The notes under the pieces were generated by a model. It saw only the letters and a list, made by a program, of their open reading frames with translations, did no database searches and was not told where the DNA came from. DNA of 64,000 nt from Cannabis sativa (lineage: Eukaryota > Streptophyta > Magnoliopsida > Rosales > Cannabaceae), in contig NC_083605.1 in assembly GCF_029168945.1 (NCBI RefSeq), positions 40,623,280 through 40,687,279 on the forward strand. Reading direction: 5' to 3'. Position 1 is the first letter of the stretch. Every line of letters starts with the position of its first letter. Positions 31,994 through 44,276 of this stretch are shown one piece after another. The translations under genes were made by a program, and so were the position numbers.

Positions 31994-34758
31994 GAATGGC
32001 ACCATCTGAATTGAAAGAACTCAAAATACAGTTGGAAGAATTGCTTAAGTTAGGGTTTATGAGACCTAGCTACTCTCCGTGGGGCGCACCACTTCTATTT
32101 GTTAAAAAGAAAGACGGTACTATGAGAATGTGCATAGATTACCGAGAACTGAACAAGGTGACTATAAAGAATCGGTACCCATTACCGAGGATTGACGATC
32201 TGTTTGACCAGCTTCAAGGGAAAAAGGTGTTTTCTAAGATTGATCTTCGTTCAGGATATCATCAGCTAAGTAAAAAAAATGAAGACATACCAAAGACAGC
32301 CTTCAGAACGAGATACAAGCATTATGAGTTCATGGTGATGTCATTTGGACTTACAAATGCCCCGACAGCTTTTATGGACCTCATGAACTGAGTCTTCAAA
32401 GAATATCTAGATCAGTTTGTCATTGTATTCATAGATGATTTATTGATTTATTCTAAGACAGAGGAGGAACATGAGGAGCACTTACGCTTGACCTTGCAGC
32501 GATTGAGAGAACATAAATTGTATGCCAAGTACAAAAAATGTGAGTTCTGGTTGTCTGAGGTTGCATTTTTGGGCCACATTGTCACTAACGGGGGAATAAA
32601 GGTAGATCCTGCCAAGGTTGTTGCAGTGAAAGAATGGCCTAGACCAAAGACCGCCTCAGAGGTTCGAAGCTTTTTGGGTTTAGCAGGCTATTATAGAAGG
32701 TTTGTTAAGGGGTTCTCAAAGATAGCCACACCCTTAACAGAATTAACTAGAAAGAATCTAAAATTTTCCTGGTCAGACAAGTGTGAGCAAAGCTTCCAAG
32801 AGTTGAAGAATAGACTTATTTTGGCAACAATCCTCAGTTTACCAACAGAAGAGGGACAATTGGCGGTATATTGTGATGCATCTAAACAAGGGTTGTGTTG
32901 TGTTCTAATGCAAGAACGGAAGGTAATTGCTTACGCTTCAAGGCAATTAAAAGAATACGAACAGAGATACCTGACACATTACCTAGAGTTAGCCACAGTG
33001 GTTTTTGCACTAAAAATTTGGCGTCATTATCTCTACGGAGTGAAATGTGAAATCTATACCGATCATAAGAGTTTAAAGTACTTTTTCACCCAGAGGGAGT
33101 TAAACATGAGGCAGAGGAGATGGTTGGAGTTGGTCAAAGACTACGACTGCGAGATAATGTACCATCCCGGTAAAGCCAATGTGGTAGCGGATGCACTCAG
33201 CCGTAGAGGTCTAGGACTAGTTTCCACTTTACAAAGAGTATCAAGGGAATTAGTGGAAGACATGGAACGAGCTTGTATAGAGTTTATTACAGGACAGCTT
33301 GCAAAGGTCACACTTCAATCAACTTTGTTAGAAAGAATTAAGGAGGGGCAGACGACAAATCAAAAGCTCAGTGAACTAAAGCAAGAAATTATGAATAGTA
33401 ACGCCAAAGATTATGAAATATCAGACACGAGATTAATTCGGTTCAAGGGACGAATTTATGTGCCTGATAATGATGAGCTCAAGAAGGGGATATTGGAAGA
33501 AGCTCATACTACACCTTATTCAGTTCACCCCGGGACCACTAAAATGTACCATGACCTGAAAGCATTGTATTGGTGGCCTGGTATGAAAAAGGATGTAGTT
33601 GAATTTATTGCGAAATGTTTAACATGTCAACAAGTCAAAGAAGAGCATCAAAGACCAGCAGGATTACTACAGCCACTGAAACTCCCTGAATGGAAGTGGG
33701 AAGAGATTTTCATTGATTTTGTGACAGGGTTACCTAAGACTACAAAGCGGCATGACGCCATTTGGGTAGTTGTGGATAGGTATACAAAATCTGCCCATTT
33801 TCTACCAGTACGCATGACTTACTCCATGGACCATTTTGCTGAACTTTTTGTGAACGAGATTTTGAGATTACATGGGGCACCGTATTCTATTGTTTGTGAT
33901 CGAGATGCTCGGTTTACTTCATCTTTTTGGGAAAGCTTACAGAGAGCAATGGGAACTCGATTGAAGTTCAGTACTGCATATCATTCAGAGACAGATGGTC
34001 AGACTGAGAGAACAAATCAGATCTTGGAAGATATGTTGAGGGCATGTGTGATAGATTTCCAAGGATCATGGAGCAAATACTTGCCTTTGATTGAATTTTC
34101 TTACAACAACAGCTATCAGTCTACTATCGGAGTAGCACCCTATGAGATGTTGTATGGAAGAAAATGCAGGTCTCCACTACATTGGGATGAGTTGGGAGAG
34201 AACAAACTCCTAAGGCCAGATGCGGTTCAGCACACCAACGAAGCTATTCAGAAGATCAGGGCTAGAATGATAACAGCTCAGAGCAGACATAAATCTTATG
34301 CAGACCTGAAGCAGAGAGACATTGAGTTCGAGGTGCGTGATCATGTGTTTCTTCGAGTGACACCACGAAAAAGACTCTCGGTGAAGAGATTTGGCAAGAG
34401 AGGGAAACTAAGTCCCAGATATGTTGGTCCATTTCAGATATTGGACAGAGTAGGCAGTTTAGGTTATAGAATAGCTTTACCGCCATCATTATCTGGGGTG
34501 CACAATGTATTTCATGTATCTCAACTCCGGAAATATGTGTCAGACCCATCGCATGTTTTGAGCTATGAAACACTGGGTTTACAGGAAGACTTGTCTTACA
34601 ATGAGCGCCCGGTAAAGATTCTTGATCAAAAAGATAGAATTTTGAGAAATAAGACAATTACCTTGGTGAAAGTCCTATGGAGAAACAGTGTGGTTGAGGA
34701 AGCTACTTGGGAGCTAGAGTCTGATATGCGAGAACAATATCCAGAATTATTTGAGTAA
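31994..34758 (+). pseudogene. Reverse transcriptase, RNase H, integrase and tail of F
   Basis: This is one reading frame of about 920 codons with a single stop, TGA at 32389-32391, where the family has an arginine (DLMN-R-VF; here after DLMN). A CGA to TGA change, as from methyl-C deamination, explains it. RT shows [18 protein letters not shown] and the catalytic [10 protein letters not shown] (FIDD at 32428-32439). RNase H has [16 protein letters not shown]. Integrase has the HHCC domain (about 33500-33630), D in [10 protein letters not shown] in [10 protein letters not shown] and E in [12 protein letters not shown]. The tail [17 protein letters not shown] and [11 protein letters not shown] is chromodomain-like. 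After the stop the frame is open for 771 codons from 32443. This is the best preserved coding stretch of the window. Confidence 0.93.
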
Positions 34759-34780
34759 AATTTCGGGACGAAATTTTCTT

Positions 34781-34795
34781 TTAGAGGGGGATAAT
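34781..34795 (+). promoter_or_regulatory. Polypurine tract of F
   Basis: TTAGAGGGGGATAAT immediately before the 3' LTR. Confidence 0.88.
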
Positions 34796-35262
34796 TGTAA
34801 TATCCGCTAACTCCGAAAGGGTATTTTTGTAATTTTATTTAGCTGAGAGTATTTTTATTATTTTACATATTTATGGATTTAAATATGTATGAGATTTTTT
34901 TGTGATGATATAATATTTGATATTATTGGCATGTGCATAATGCCTAATAAATGTATATATATATATCTGGATATTATTATTATATTATGATTATTATTAT
35001 TAACGTTACTATTATTATTATTAATGTTACTATTATTATTATTACTATTATTATTATTATTATTATAAAGTTGTTGTTGTACGTATATACTTACGCACGA
35101 ACCGAATAAGATGTTGTTGTTGTATATACGCACGAACCCAACGGCTATTTTTGTGGAATAAGAATCGTTCCACTTCAGTTCAAAGCCATCTCTTTGCTTG
35201 GGTTTAAACACGATAGAAATTAGGTTTTCAGCTCTATTTTTGTACACCCAAAACAGAGAACG

Positions 35263-35304
<42 letters not shown>

Positions 35305-36678
35305 CATATACGGCGTATACGATATCAAAAAATTTTGTTTCTTCAAGCGGACCGAAACCTGGGTGAACGTGGGGGTTTGGGATCACTTATATACGACCTA
35401 AGGAAGCTTTTTAACGTGGTATAAGGGGCGGAGGTCCTCGTTTCGTGATTCGCAATTTTTGAAGCTTCAAAGGTGCGGCTTTGAAACAGACTCGAATTCG
35501 AACGTGTTTAAGCTTGTTCTTGGATCAAGGGAGGTTATATATGAGTGCATGGGACCCTAAGGATTGTTTTTCATGTAAGAAAACGAAGCTTTAACGTCCA
35601 AAATGAAAAACCAACATTTTGACTCCATTAAAGACGGTACACTGCCAACGAAGAAGACGACCCCAATCTGCCTTCTCGGACCACTTTTCTTGATCATTTT
35701 GAGGTCCTGAGCACTGTGGAGAGCTTCCCCAATCAAAAGGACGCTTCAAGAGCAATCGAAGACAAAGTTACACTTTACCGGCAACGAAACCGACTAGAAC
35801 GCCGGCGACCACGTTCTGACCGTTTCTGAGGATCTTGTTCTCAACAAGGAAATTCGTTGAGGTGATCGAGGTCGCAAGTGTGGTCTTAGCAACTGAGGTA
35901 AGAAGAGTGGACATCTGTGCACAGGGTGTAGAATATGCATACAACTTTGGTGTGGTTTGCTATTTAATTTGATTGTGTTGTGATTTCCTTATATTTTGTG
36001 AGCATCGTTAGCATGAGAATAACATTAGGGTCTTTCTGCTTGTGTGAGCATAACACTTGCAGGTTATAAATTTATAATGGGTGAGTACAACTTATGGTAA
36101 TTAATTGCCCTGTTGGATGCCAAGTGTGAGAATAACACAAGGCAGGGCAGGTTACCTCATGTCTGATCAACATGAGCGTATAGTGGATTATCGTATGTGA
36201 GTATAATGTGCGATATGAGACTTGATTTGTGCATGTGAGAACAACATGCGCTGTGGATATATTTATGGGATGTGAATTACTGTTGATTAATCTTAAAGAG
36301 TAACTTATGTCAAGTAACTAGTTAGGAGGGTTATGTCCTACATAGCTCTTCTTGCTGGGCGTTAGCTCACGGGTACTCTGTGTGCAGGTAAGGGTAAGGC
36401 TAAGTATTGAGATTGAAGAGCTCGAGGCGTGGACTGAATGTTAGGGGGCTGGCACAGTATTTTGCTTTTAATGTTTTTAATTGCTAAATATTTTGGAACT
36501 ATTATTTTGACTTAACTAGTTCTTATTTAAGTTTACAGTACTAAAAGTATTTTGTTTTAAACAATGAGATCTCATGCTTGGATATTTTTCAATAAAGAAG
36601 TATTTGATTGTCTTTATCTTATTAAATTGTTTTATACGGACTATCCTATGAGACATCTCGGGAAATCGGGGTGTTACA
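34796..36678 (+). mobile_element. 3' LTR of element F
   Basis: This 1883-bp LTR has the same ends and order of blocks as the 5' LTR, with shorter ATT and GA tracts. The hairpin array lies at about 36005-36255 and the conserved box at about 36344-36396. Confidence 0.93.
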
Positions 36679-38190
36679 AAAAGTGTGCAATTTTTTCTTT
36701 ATGCAACTCCATTTTTCTGTGGAGTGGTAGGAGCAGTATATTGTGATTCAATTCCAAGTTCAATTCAATGATCTTTGAACTGAATATCAATATACTCTCC
36801 ACCCCTATCAGTTCACAAGATCTTTAATGTTGTACCTAATTGGTTTTGAGCCAAAGCATGAAATTCCTAAAACTTCTCAAATATTTCAGATTTCTTTTGC
36901 ATTAGTTAAAGAAAACTATATCTTGAGAAAATATCAATGAAAGTGACAAAGTACTCATTACCTCCTCTATCTTTTACATTTAGAGGTGCACAACCATCTG
37001 AATGCACTAACCCTAGGGGTTCTTTGGCACGCTCTCCCTTTGCAGAGAAAGAACATTTAGTTATTTTTCCTTCTAGGCAAGATTCACAAACTGGTAATTC
37101 ACCCAAGATGACAGTTTTCAATGGACCATCTTTGGTTAAACTGCGAAGTCCATCATAGCCTATATGACCTAGTCGTAAATGCCATAGATATGTTTCGTCA
37201 TTATTATCAATCTTTTTCCTTTTATGGTTTCTAAGTTTAGCTATGTTATTAAGTGCAATTGATATATCCGGTCTTAAAACAGAAAGCCCTTGTTCCATGT
37301 GAGCAACACATAATTGAAATCCATTATGAGAAATAGTGTAAATAGAACTCAAAAAATTCAATTGATAAAATTGTGTTTGTAAACATGAAACACTAATCGT
37401 TTCTACAAAAATTCAGAATAAACAAAACATTGTCTAAAACTAAGAATTTCTTCTGTAACTTGAGGCGAGCTTTTCCCTTAGCTTGGCCTAATACTAATTT
37501 TCCATTCCTAACTTTGAGCTTCAACTCCGCTAGATTTAAATAATCCCATGTTTCAAGCAGCTGGAATGAAGAACAAACATGTTTAGTTGATCCAGAATCA
37601 ACAATCCAAATGGATTTGTCATTCTCTAAAACACATGATTCAAAAAGAAAAGTGTTACCTTCGTTCCAATGGTCCAGAAGTTTGGGACATCTTTCTTCCG
37701 AATGTCCATTCTTTACACAATATGAACATAGAAGAATACGTCTGCTCATTGGTTTTCTAATTGTTTCAGTTCTTGGTTTAATTTCGATTCTAGCCCTCAA
37801 AATTGAACTTGAAGAAGCAACATTGTCAGAAGCATCATTCTCAATTACTACAACTTTCCTTTCGCGCATGTCTGCATAACTGGAGGGAGGCCTCCTTGCA
37901 GGCAAAGTCTGTTCATAAGCACGCAATTCTGCGTCCACCTTGTCTATGTCATATGAGTTAAAATTATTGATCATGTATGATACAACAAATCCATTATACT
38001 TAGGTGGAATGCTGTTGAGGATAAATTGAACCCATTACTCTTTTGATAAATCAATTTTCAGTAGATTTGCTTTCTAGAACCTCAGATTCATCATGATTAA
38101 GTAAGAATTAATGCTCTTACCAGGAGACATTTTCACACAATAGAGTTCATTTATAAAGGCATGTCAAAGATGTGGGTTGAGTTTGGATTA
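36679..38190 (-). pseudogene. Element E: gag, protease and integrase start (copia)
   Basis: Read leftwards: a gag part with SPGKSINSYL and a zinc knuckle CSYCVKNGHSEERC (about 37735-37690), then the aspartic protease site WIVDSGSTKHVC (about 37610-37575), then the pre-integrase zinc domain with LWHLRLGHIGYDGLRSL and CESCLEGK (about 37190-37070), and the integrase core with LVHSD, YFVTFIDIFSRY, DRGGEY and a relic of TPQKNGV. A shift near 37385 and several stops break the frame. At 36683 it meets F and continues at 8001 on the other side. The N-terminal part of gag that should precede 38190 was not recognised. Confidence 0.87.
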
Positions 38191-38580
38191 TTCATTTTGA
38201 TACTACAAATATCAATAAGCAAAAATAAATCATTTGGTTCAATTAAATTCATACACATGTTCAGAAAATAACTAGTAAGTAAACATGTTTGCAAAAATAC
38301 GAAGATAAAACATATTCAATTATTTTCCAAGATTTTCAACAAACTGATACAATGCTTTGTTATAGTCGAGAGTCAAAGATAACATCCATTGAATGGAGTA
38401 GTCAACTCATCTAATATGGAAACTATTCTAGCAACCTTATATTCGATCGAAAAGAGAATTTGACGTTGTTTCATTTTAGTCGAGAGTCAAAGTCATTCCT
38501 ATTTTATGAGCTTCTGCCATTATTTCATACCTTGTAAGATTATCTCCTTATTGAGATTAGCCAAAAATTATACCAAAGTT
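38190..38580 (-). mobile_element. Leader of element E, homologous to the leader of D
   Basis: The sequence aligns with D around 1930-2240, including both paired leader motifs (about 38355 and 38475) and GAGCTTCTGCCATTATTTCAT. E is thus a less decayed relative of the A/B/D family. Confidence 0.65.
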
Positions 38581-40440
38581 AGCAAAATTCTCATCAATTT
38601 TGTTCATCACTTTGACTTTTAAAAACTGAAAATTGTTTCTCCATTTTTTTTTATCTTTTCACATGTTTAAATCTACCATGATTCACTTTTATTTGAGTTT
38701 AAAAGTACTTTTCTAATTTTATGGCTCATTTCACAAGTTTGGATTCACTTTTGATCCATCTCACAAATTTTAAAAATTGAACTCTCATAAGTTAATCTTT
38801 GTTTATCTCATCCAAATTGAGATGTTTATCTCTTTAATTCCCAAAATTTTAAAATAAAAGATGTAACTCTCAAAGTCATCTTTTTTCTAATCTCATATTA
38901 TGAGATGTTCAACACTATAAGAAAAATAAATTTTAAAATTTTGTTTATCATCCAAAAGATGACAATAATAAGTACATTTTTGTTCATCACCATTATTGTT
39001 ATCAAACACTAAACATGATAAGTTACATATATATTACTATGCAACTATAATATATATAAGTCTCATGCATTAATTGTAACTCTCAAATTTTATGTTAATT
39101 AGTATATTATGTATGTTACTATCATCTCACATATAACATACATATAATATATTAATTATTTACACAATTATATATTACATACCTCATACATATATAACAT
39201 ATATATACATGTATTATATATAATATATATTATATGTATGTCTCATATAAACACATAGAAAATATTTATTTCTACATATTTAATCTCACGAATATATTAT
39301 ATCACATGCTTTACACATATATAATATATATTACTCATATACGCATGTGATATATTGGATATATCTCACATATATACATATACTAGCATGCTATAAATTC
39401 AAATATGATATTATATATCACTATATATTAATATGATATATACACATATATATGTCACATACACATATATATATTTTTCTCTTGTAAAAGTTTCCTATCT
39501 CAACAAAGGAAATATGTTAATACATAGATTACTATTATTTAAAATAGGAAAATACAAAATCAATAACTACCATACTCATCATGGATAATTTTCACATAAA
39601 ATCTCTTACTCTTGTATTCTCAAAATCTTAATTTCTCTCCTCCTATATTGAAAAGAAATAAATTTTTTATTGTTAGAGATATTTCACATCAATGGAAGAA
39701 AATAAAGATGTATTGTAACTCTATTGTAATATGAAATACAAAGACCAACAAAAACATTTAATAAATATTAAAATACATATATATATACTATATATATATA
39801 TTGTATATGTATAAGAAAGGTAAGAGAAGAGATAACACATTACAATATATAACATTTATAATATAATATATGAAGAAGAAGAATATCCCTCACTCATAAT
39901 CTTGTGGGTAAATTAGTAGGGATCACCATGACTTGAACAAGGTATAAATACTTTTTTCCAAAAGCTTATACCCCTATATCTAAGCACTAAGGGAAATCTC
40001 TAAGAAATGACATTGGGGATTATCAAAACTTGTGTTTTCTAATAGGTTTTTGTCAATAGAAAATTAGGTTACTAACTGAGCACCAAAGACATCTTTTATA
40101 GTAATTAGGTTATCACACTTCAAATTTAAACACACCACACCTCTTGCCTGTTATAAGCACATAAATAGGTGTAAAATGGGTTAATAGTGAAGATTTGGAT
40201 GTTACATAAGAGCTAGAATCAAAACACTAGTGTTTAGAAAGTTTCTCAAAACTGTACCTAGCGACACTAGGCAACAGGTTACCTAGTGTAATTCCAGGTT
40301 CTGTTTTTCGAGTTTAAGAACTCCCACTCAAACCAAATCAATCTCAAACGTTTTCTAACTTATTTTTCTTACATAAATGAGTATTAGTCCATTTTGTAAC
40401 AACTATATCATCATATTTTTTAATTTCTTAAATCAAATTG
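38581..40440. other. AT-rich sequence, no gene seen
   Basis: It has strong low-complexity content (TATATA and ACATAT words, densest at about 39050-39480). It may be the remaining leader of E, but no clear alignment or primer site was found. At 40222-40235 lies the perfect palindrome AAACACTAGTGTTT and at 40264-40289 the inverted repeat ACACTAGG-N10-CCTAGTGT. Confidence 0.5.
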
Positions 40441-40560
40441 TGTAACAACCCTTTTATTACACTAATTATATTTTATCAACAAAAGAGTTACAAGTGAGTT
40501 ACAAGTGACACAAAATTGTAACTCCACTCCATGTTACAATATGTAGGTTACAACGAATTT
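40441..40560. repeat. GTTACAAGT direct and inverted repeats
   Basis: GAGTTACAAGT occurs twice in tandem (about 40480-40505), and TGTAAC/GTTACA words lie at both ends of the segment. Its identity is unclear: decayed LTR end or MITE remnant. Confidence 0.35.
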
Positions 40561-40569
40561 ATCGAGATT

Positions 40570-41000
40570 TTTTAAAACTAATTGAAATAGAGCTCGAGAA
40601 ATAATAAATGTAATAAGTAATATAGACAAGTGTTTTTTATGTGGTTCGAGTAATAATGATTCCTAGTCCATCAGTCAATATATTAGCCTTTTACGCCTGT
40701 ATAATGTATTACAAGTAGTTCTTACAATAAATTCTAATGCTGGTTCGTCTAGAGAAGAAGAAAGTTCAGAGAGATTTTTCAGTAGAGTTTCGGCTATTAA
40801 TTTTCTAATCCCCATTTTGTATGAGAAACTAGGGGTATTTATAGGCTGAATTGTTGATATAGACCGCCTAGGGTTATTGTAAAAAGCCCACTATTACGGT
40901 AAAATACATGTAAATAACTGACTGTTGGGCCCTCAAGAGGGCTTTTGAGAGCGTGGAGAGACAACTAGATAATAAGGACCATTGTTGGTACAAGACACGT
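40570..41000 (-). other. Possible decayed LTR promoter region (minus strand)
   Basis: On the minus strand CTATAAATACCCC (about 40850-40838) looks like a TATA box. The downstream part (CTCTCTGAACTTTC, then CTCGAACCACATAAA) resembles the transcribed part of plant LTRs. No terminal repeat or primer site was found, so this remains a suggestion. Confidence 0.3.
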
Positions 41001-42383
41001 ATCGCCAAAAGGTTTCACCATAAAAAGAAGGTGCCTAAACAAACCGTTAGGAAAAAAAGGTATATGCAGAGGTGGGATGCGCACCGTATGATGGTCTAAC
41101 ACAAGGGACAAGATCTGATCCTATGCTAAAAAAGGTCTAACCATTGCTAGAAGGATTCAGGTCTTTCTTCATGGTAGACGTCTAGCTTCCTCTAGGCGAT
41201 TGGTGTTCATGTTCAGCTCTTTGAGTGTCCTCCAGGTGTCTCCTAGACATATGTTGTGCTTGGTCTTCTTTGGGTTTCAGAGAGATGATAATGCCTTTGG
41301 GACTTGGATGGAGGTATGCTGTGGGACAAGTCTCTGAGTAGATCTTGAGCTTAGTTTTCCTAGACTTGTATGGCTTCTCCACGACCCTAGACAATTGAGG
41401 GAACTTAATTTGTTATTGTTTAATCATGTACTCCTAATTATGCCATGTGTCCTTTATTCAGAAACACAGATAACATGTACCCCCAAGCTTCTGGAACTCT
41501 TGAGTGGAGAAAGCTTGCAATCTTCTTCCAAATCATTGAGGCATATTCGTGACATGTTAGGGAATTTTGAGAACACAGCAGCATTCTTCTTGTTTGGCCT
41601 TCAACAAGTGAAGGGTCTAATATCCTTTACTGGGTACAACTGGCGATGCATGTGTGTCATGTCTTTAATGAGTCTGTAGGTAACACGCGCCTATCAATGG
41701 CAAATTTTCCATGGGGGGTTATTCAGGTGAAAACTCTTTAATGCACATTGGGTCGGAGGCAGGTAATGATGAAAAATAAATTCTTATTTAGATGAATGGA
41801 ATTAAATGATATATTTTCAACTCCCTAGCCAATAGATTGACCTGTGCTTTTTGAGGGGACAATCTAGGCCATTAATTTTGAAGTACATGGTTAGCCTCAG
41901 CTATAAATAGGCTCAGAGTAAGCCATTGTCTTCTTTTTACTAGTTCAAACTTTCAGAATTCCCTCATTCTTTAAACTTTCAAACCAGAGCCTTTTCCTTT
42001 CTAAAAAGTTAGACCGAGTGACTTCAAAATTTTTCCAAACCTTTACCAATGAATGCAAGATATTTTTGTTACTCTCATAAACTACCTGCTAAAAATTAGA
42101 ACGTAGTAATTCCCAACTTCTTTGCAGCTCGACCTCAGCACAACTCTCCCTCAGCCAGACGAAGGGTTCATCGCAAAAGCGGGCTTCGATAGCATCATCA
42201 ACTGGGTTCAAGAATTTTGAATCACCATCAACATTTATTGTCCTCTTTTAAGTCACATCACAAGTAAGTATTTTAGAACTTGTCAATGTTTTTGGATTTT
42301 TGTAAGGATAAAAATCATGTTTTCGAGCTTTGTTCTAAGTTTCTTTGCATGCAACTACTTAGAGGAAAAACCTATGATGTTGT
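41001..42383. other. Unclassified stretch with a TATA-like signal
   Basis: Composition is less AT-rich than the neighbours. No protein family was recognised; the two small frames here (about 41182-41394 minus and 41395-41679 plus) show no known motif. CTATAAATAGGCTC at about 41901-41914 on the plus strand looks like a TATA box and is followed by a pyrimidine-rich stretch. It could be an unidentified LTR or a host promoter. Confidence 0.3.
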
Positions 42384-44276
42384 TGTTGGAATATATTTTA
42401 ACAGGATCTAAATTTATTAACAAGTATGTTGATTAACATCCTAAATATGAATTCTCTAAAATAATAGAATTTAAACACATATAAAGTTAAGAAACCTTAC
42501 ATTGATTGCAGTGAAATAATAAGTCTCCACCCACTAATATCTCTAACTATTGTTCCTTTCTATCGTAGAGTATTATCAAGATCTGAGCCCAGTTCTCTTT
42601 CAGGTGTTGGATTCTTCACATTCTTACACACTATGATTAAGTACTAGACTTGCTATGGGTGGGCATGCACTCATTCACTATAGGCTCAAAATTTATGAAG
42701 AACAATAGAGAGGGATTCAAAATAGAAGAAGAAGAAGGAATGGAGGCTCTAAAAAAACTCTAGGTGTTTGACAGAATGTAAACTAGGTTAAATGAGTAGT
42801 TGGATAATGAGAAAATCCTATTATTTTTATACTATTTCACCTAGGGTTAGGATTTAAATTACATGGACTAAAAAATGATAAAATAATAGAAAAAAATAAG
42901 CAATAGTGGTTGGCCATATAGATGGGCCCCCTAGTTATAATTTTGCCATTTTTTCAATCATTCATCTTTTATTTCACAAATGCCATATTTTCTAATTTTA
43001 ATCCTATAAATGCAAAAATTTTTTATTTAATAATTATAATTAGTTATCAAATAAAATTGTCATTTATCTTATTTATTAATTAGAATTTATAAAGTCTCTT
43101 AATTAACAAATAAACCCTAAAACCTCTTTTCTTTACAATTAAGTCATTGCTTAGTGAAAAATCATAAATAAGATATAGTCTAACTTTAGAATTATAATTG
43201 ATTAATTAAAATCAATTAACTTAGTCTTACAAGTAGTATTGTCTCAACTAGTGTGGGGGACCATGAGCCTATATAATCAAGCTTCTAATAAGTAGCTCTA
43301 GAATTGACCAAGTAAATTTTCTAACTTATAAATTACTCCTTGTACCACTATAGATTTGGAATTTAATTCATAATTATATAGAATGCTCTATATGCTCTAC
43401 GATATAGATACGCTATGAATTATCCATTGTTATAATCCTAATAATTAATGATCCTCTATAGATGATCTGCATCGAGTAGGGACAAATTTACCGTTATACC
43501 CTTCAATGTATTTTATCCTTAAAACACTTAGCTACCTATAAATGATATTTTAGTAAACTAATATAATTATTGACTTGAGTACTCAACCATTTATCTCTAT
43601 TAAGCCAAACTTGAAGAAAATCATCATTTCGCTTCTACGTGTAGATAGAAGGTATAAGTTATGTATCTATGATTTGCGCTCCCACTTAATTGAACTACCA
43701 TGTCCTTAATCTGTATGTCATGAGAAGATCTATTAGCTGACTTTAACGAATAAAGTAGAGAACATACAAAATACAACTAAACTAGAACCTAACCATCTCA
43801 GGATTGAGACCATTTGATCTAAGATCAACTAGGTGATATTGAATTAGATAGATATTACGGTAAGTTTATTATATGTTATTGAAGTTCAATATCAGTCCCT
43901 TCCGATGCATACTATATACATCCAATCCAAGCTTATTTTAACCAATGCCCTAGAATGACATAGCACTTATCCAAGGTACAAGTAAACTACATTGTAGATT
44001 ATCATATCAATTAAACCCTGTGTACTGATAAATTATACGAATTAATTTAACACATAATCTTGATTATTTTACAGTGTGTGGATAAGAAAATAAACAAGAA
44101 CATCAATGTGATAAGGATTTGGATGAATTTATAAATCAACTAAATGATCATCAAATAAACATGTGAACCAAATAACACATTAAACAAGTAATGAAATATA
44201 TCTATTTCTTTATTGATAAATTAATATTCAAGATTACATAGAAATAGAGTTTTATTTAGGGCACAAAAACCCAAAA
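42384..44276 (-). mobile_element. 3' LTR of element C
   Basis: This 1893-bp LTR begins TGTTGGAATATATTTTAAC and ends ACCCAAAA (family end: ACCCAACA). It is homologous to the LTRs of A, B and D but the most diverged. The adjacent minus-strand tract AGTGCAAGTGGGAGTT (44292-44277) is the family polypurine tract. Confidence 0.85.

Larger units (their letters stand above)
8002..36678 (+). mobile_element. Element F: Ty3/gypsy retrotransposon with nested insertions
   Basis: F has TG...CA ends, two homologous LTRs (8002-10002 and 34796-36678), a tRNA-Met primer site, the order gag, protease, RT, RNase H, integrase, chromodomain-like tail, and a polypurine tract. The 5-bp target duplication AAAAG (7997-8001 and 36679-36683) is exact. 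Domain order and the C-terminal tail fit the chromovirus branch (Tekay/Del type). The host sequence is the E integrase, which reads on across both junctions. Without element G, F would be about 8.7 kb. Its reading frame has two frameshifts and at least two stop mutations, so this copy is unlikely to be autonomous. Confidence 0.95.

Noticed and set aside
41182..41679. Two adjacent small frames on opposite strands as host exons
   Set aside because: No recognisable domain, no convincing splice structure or start context; left as unclassified.
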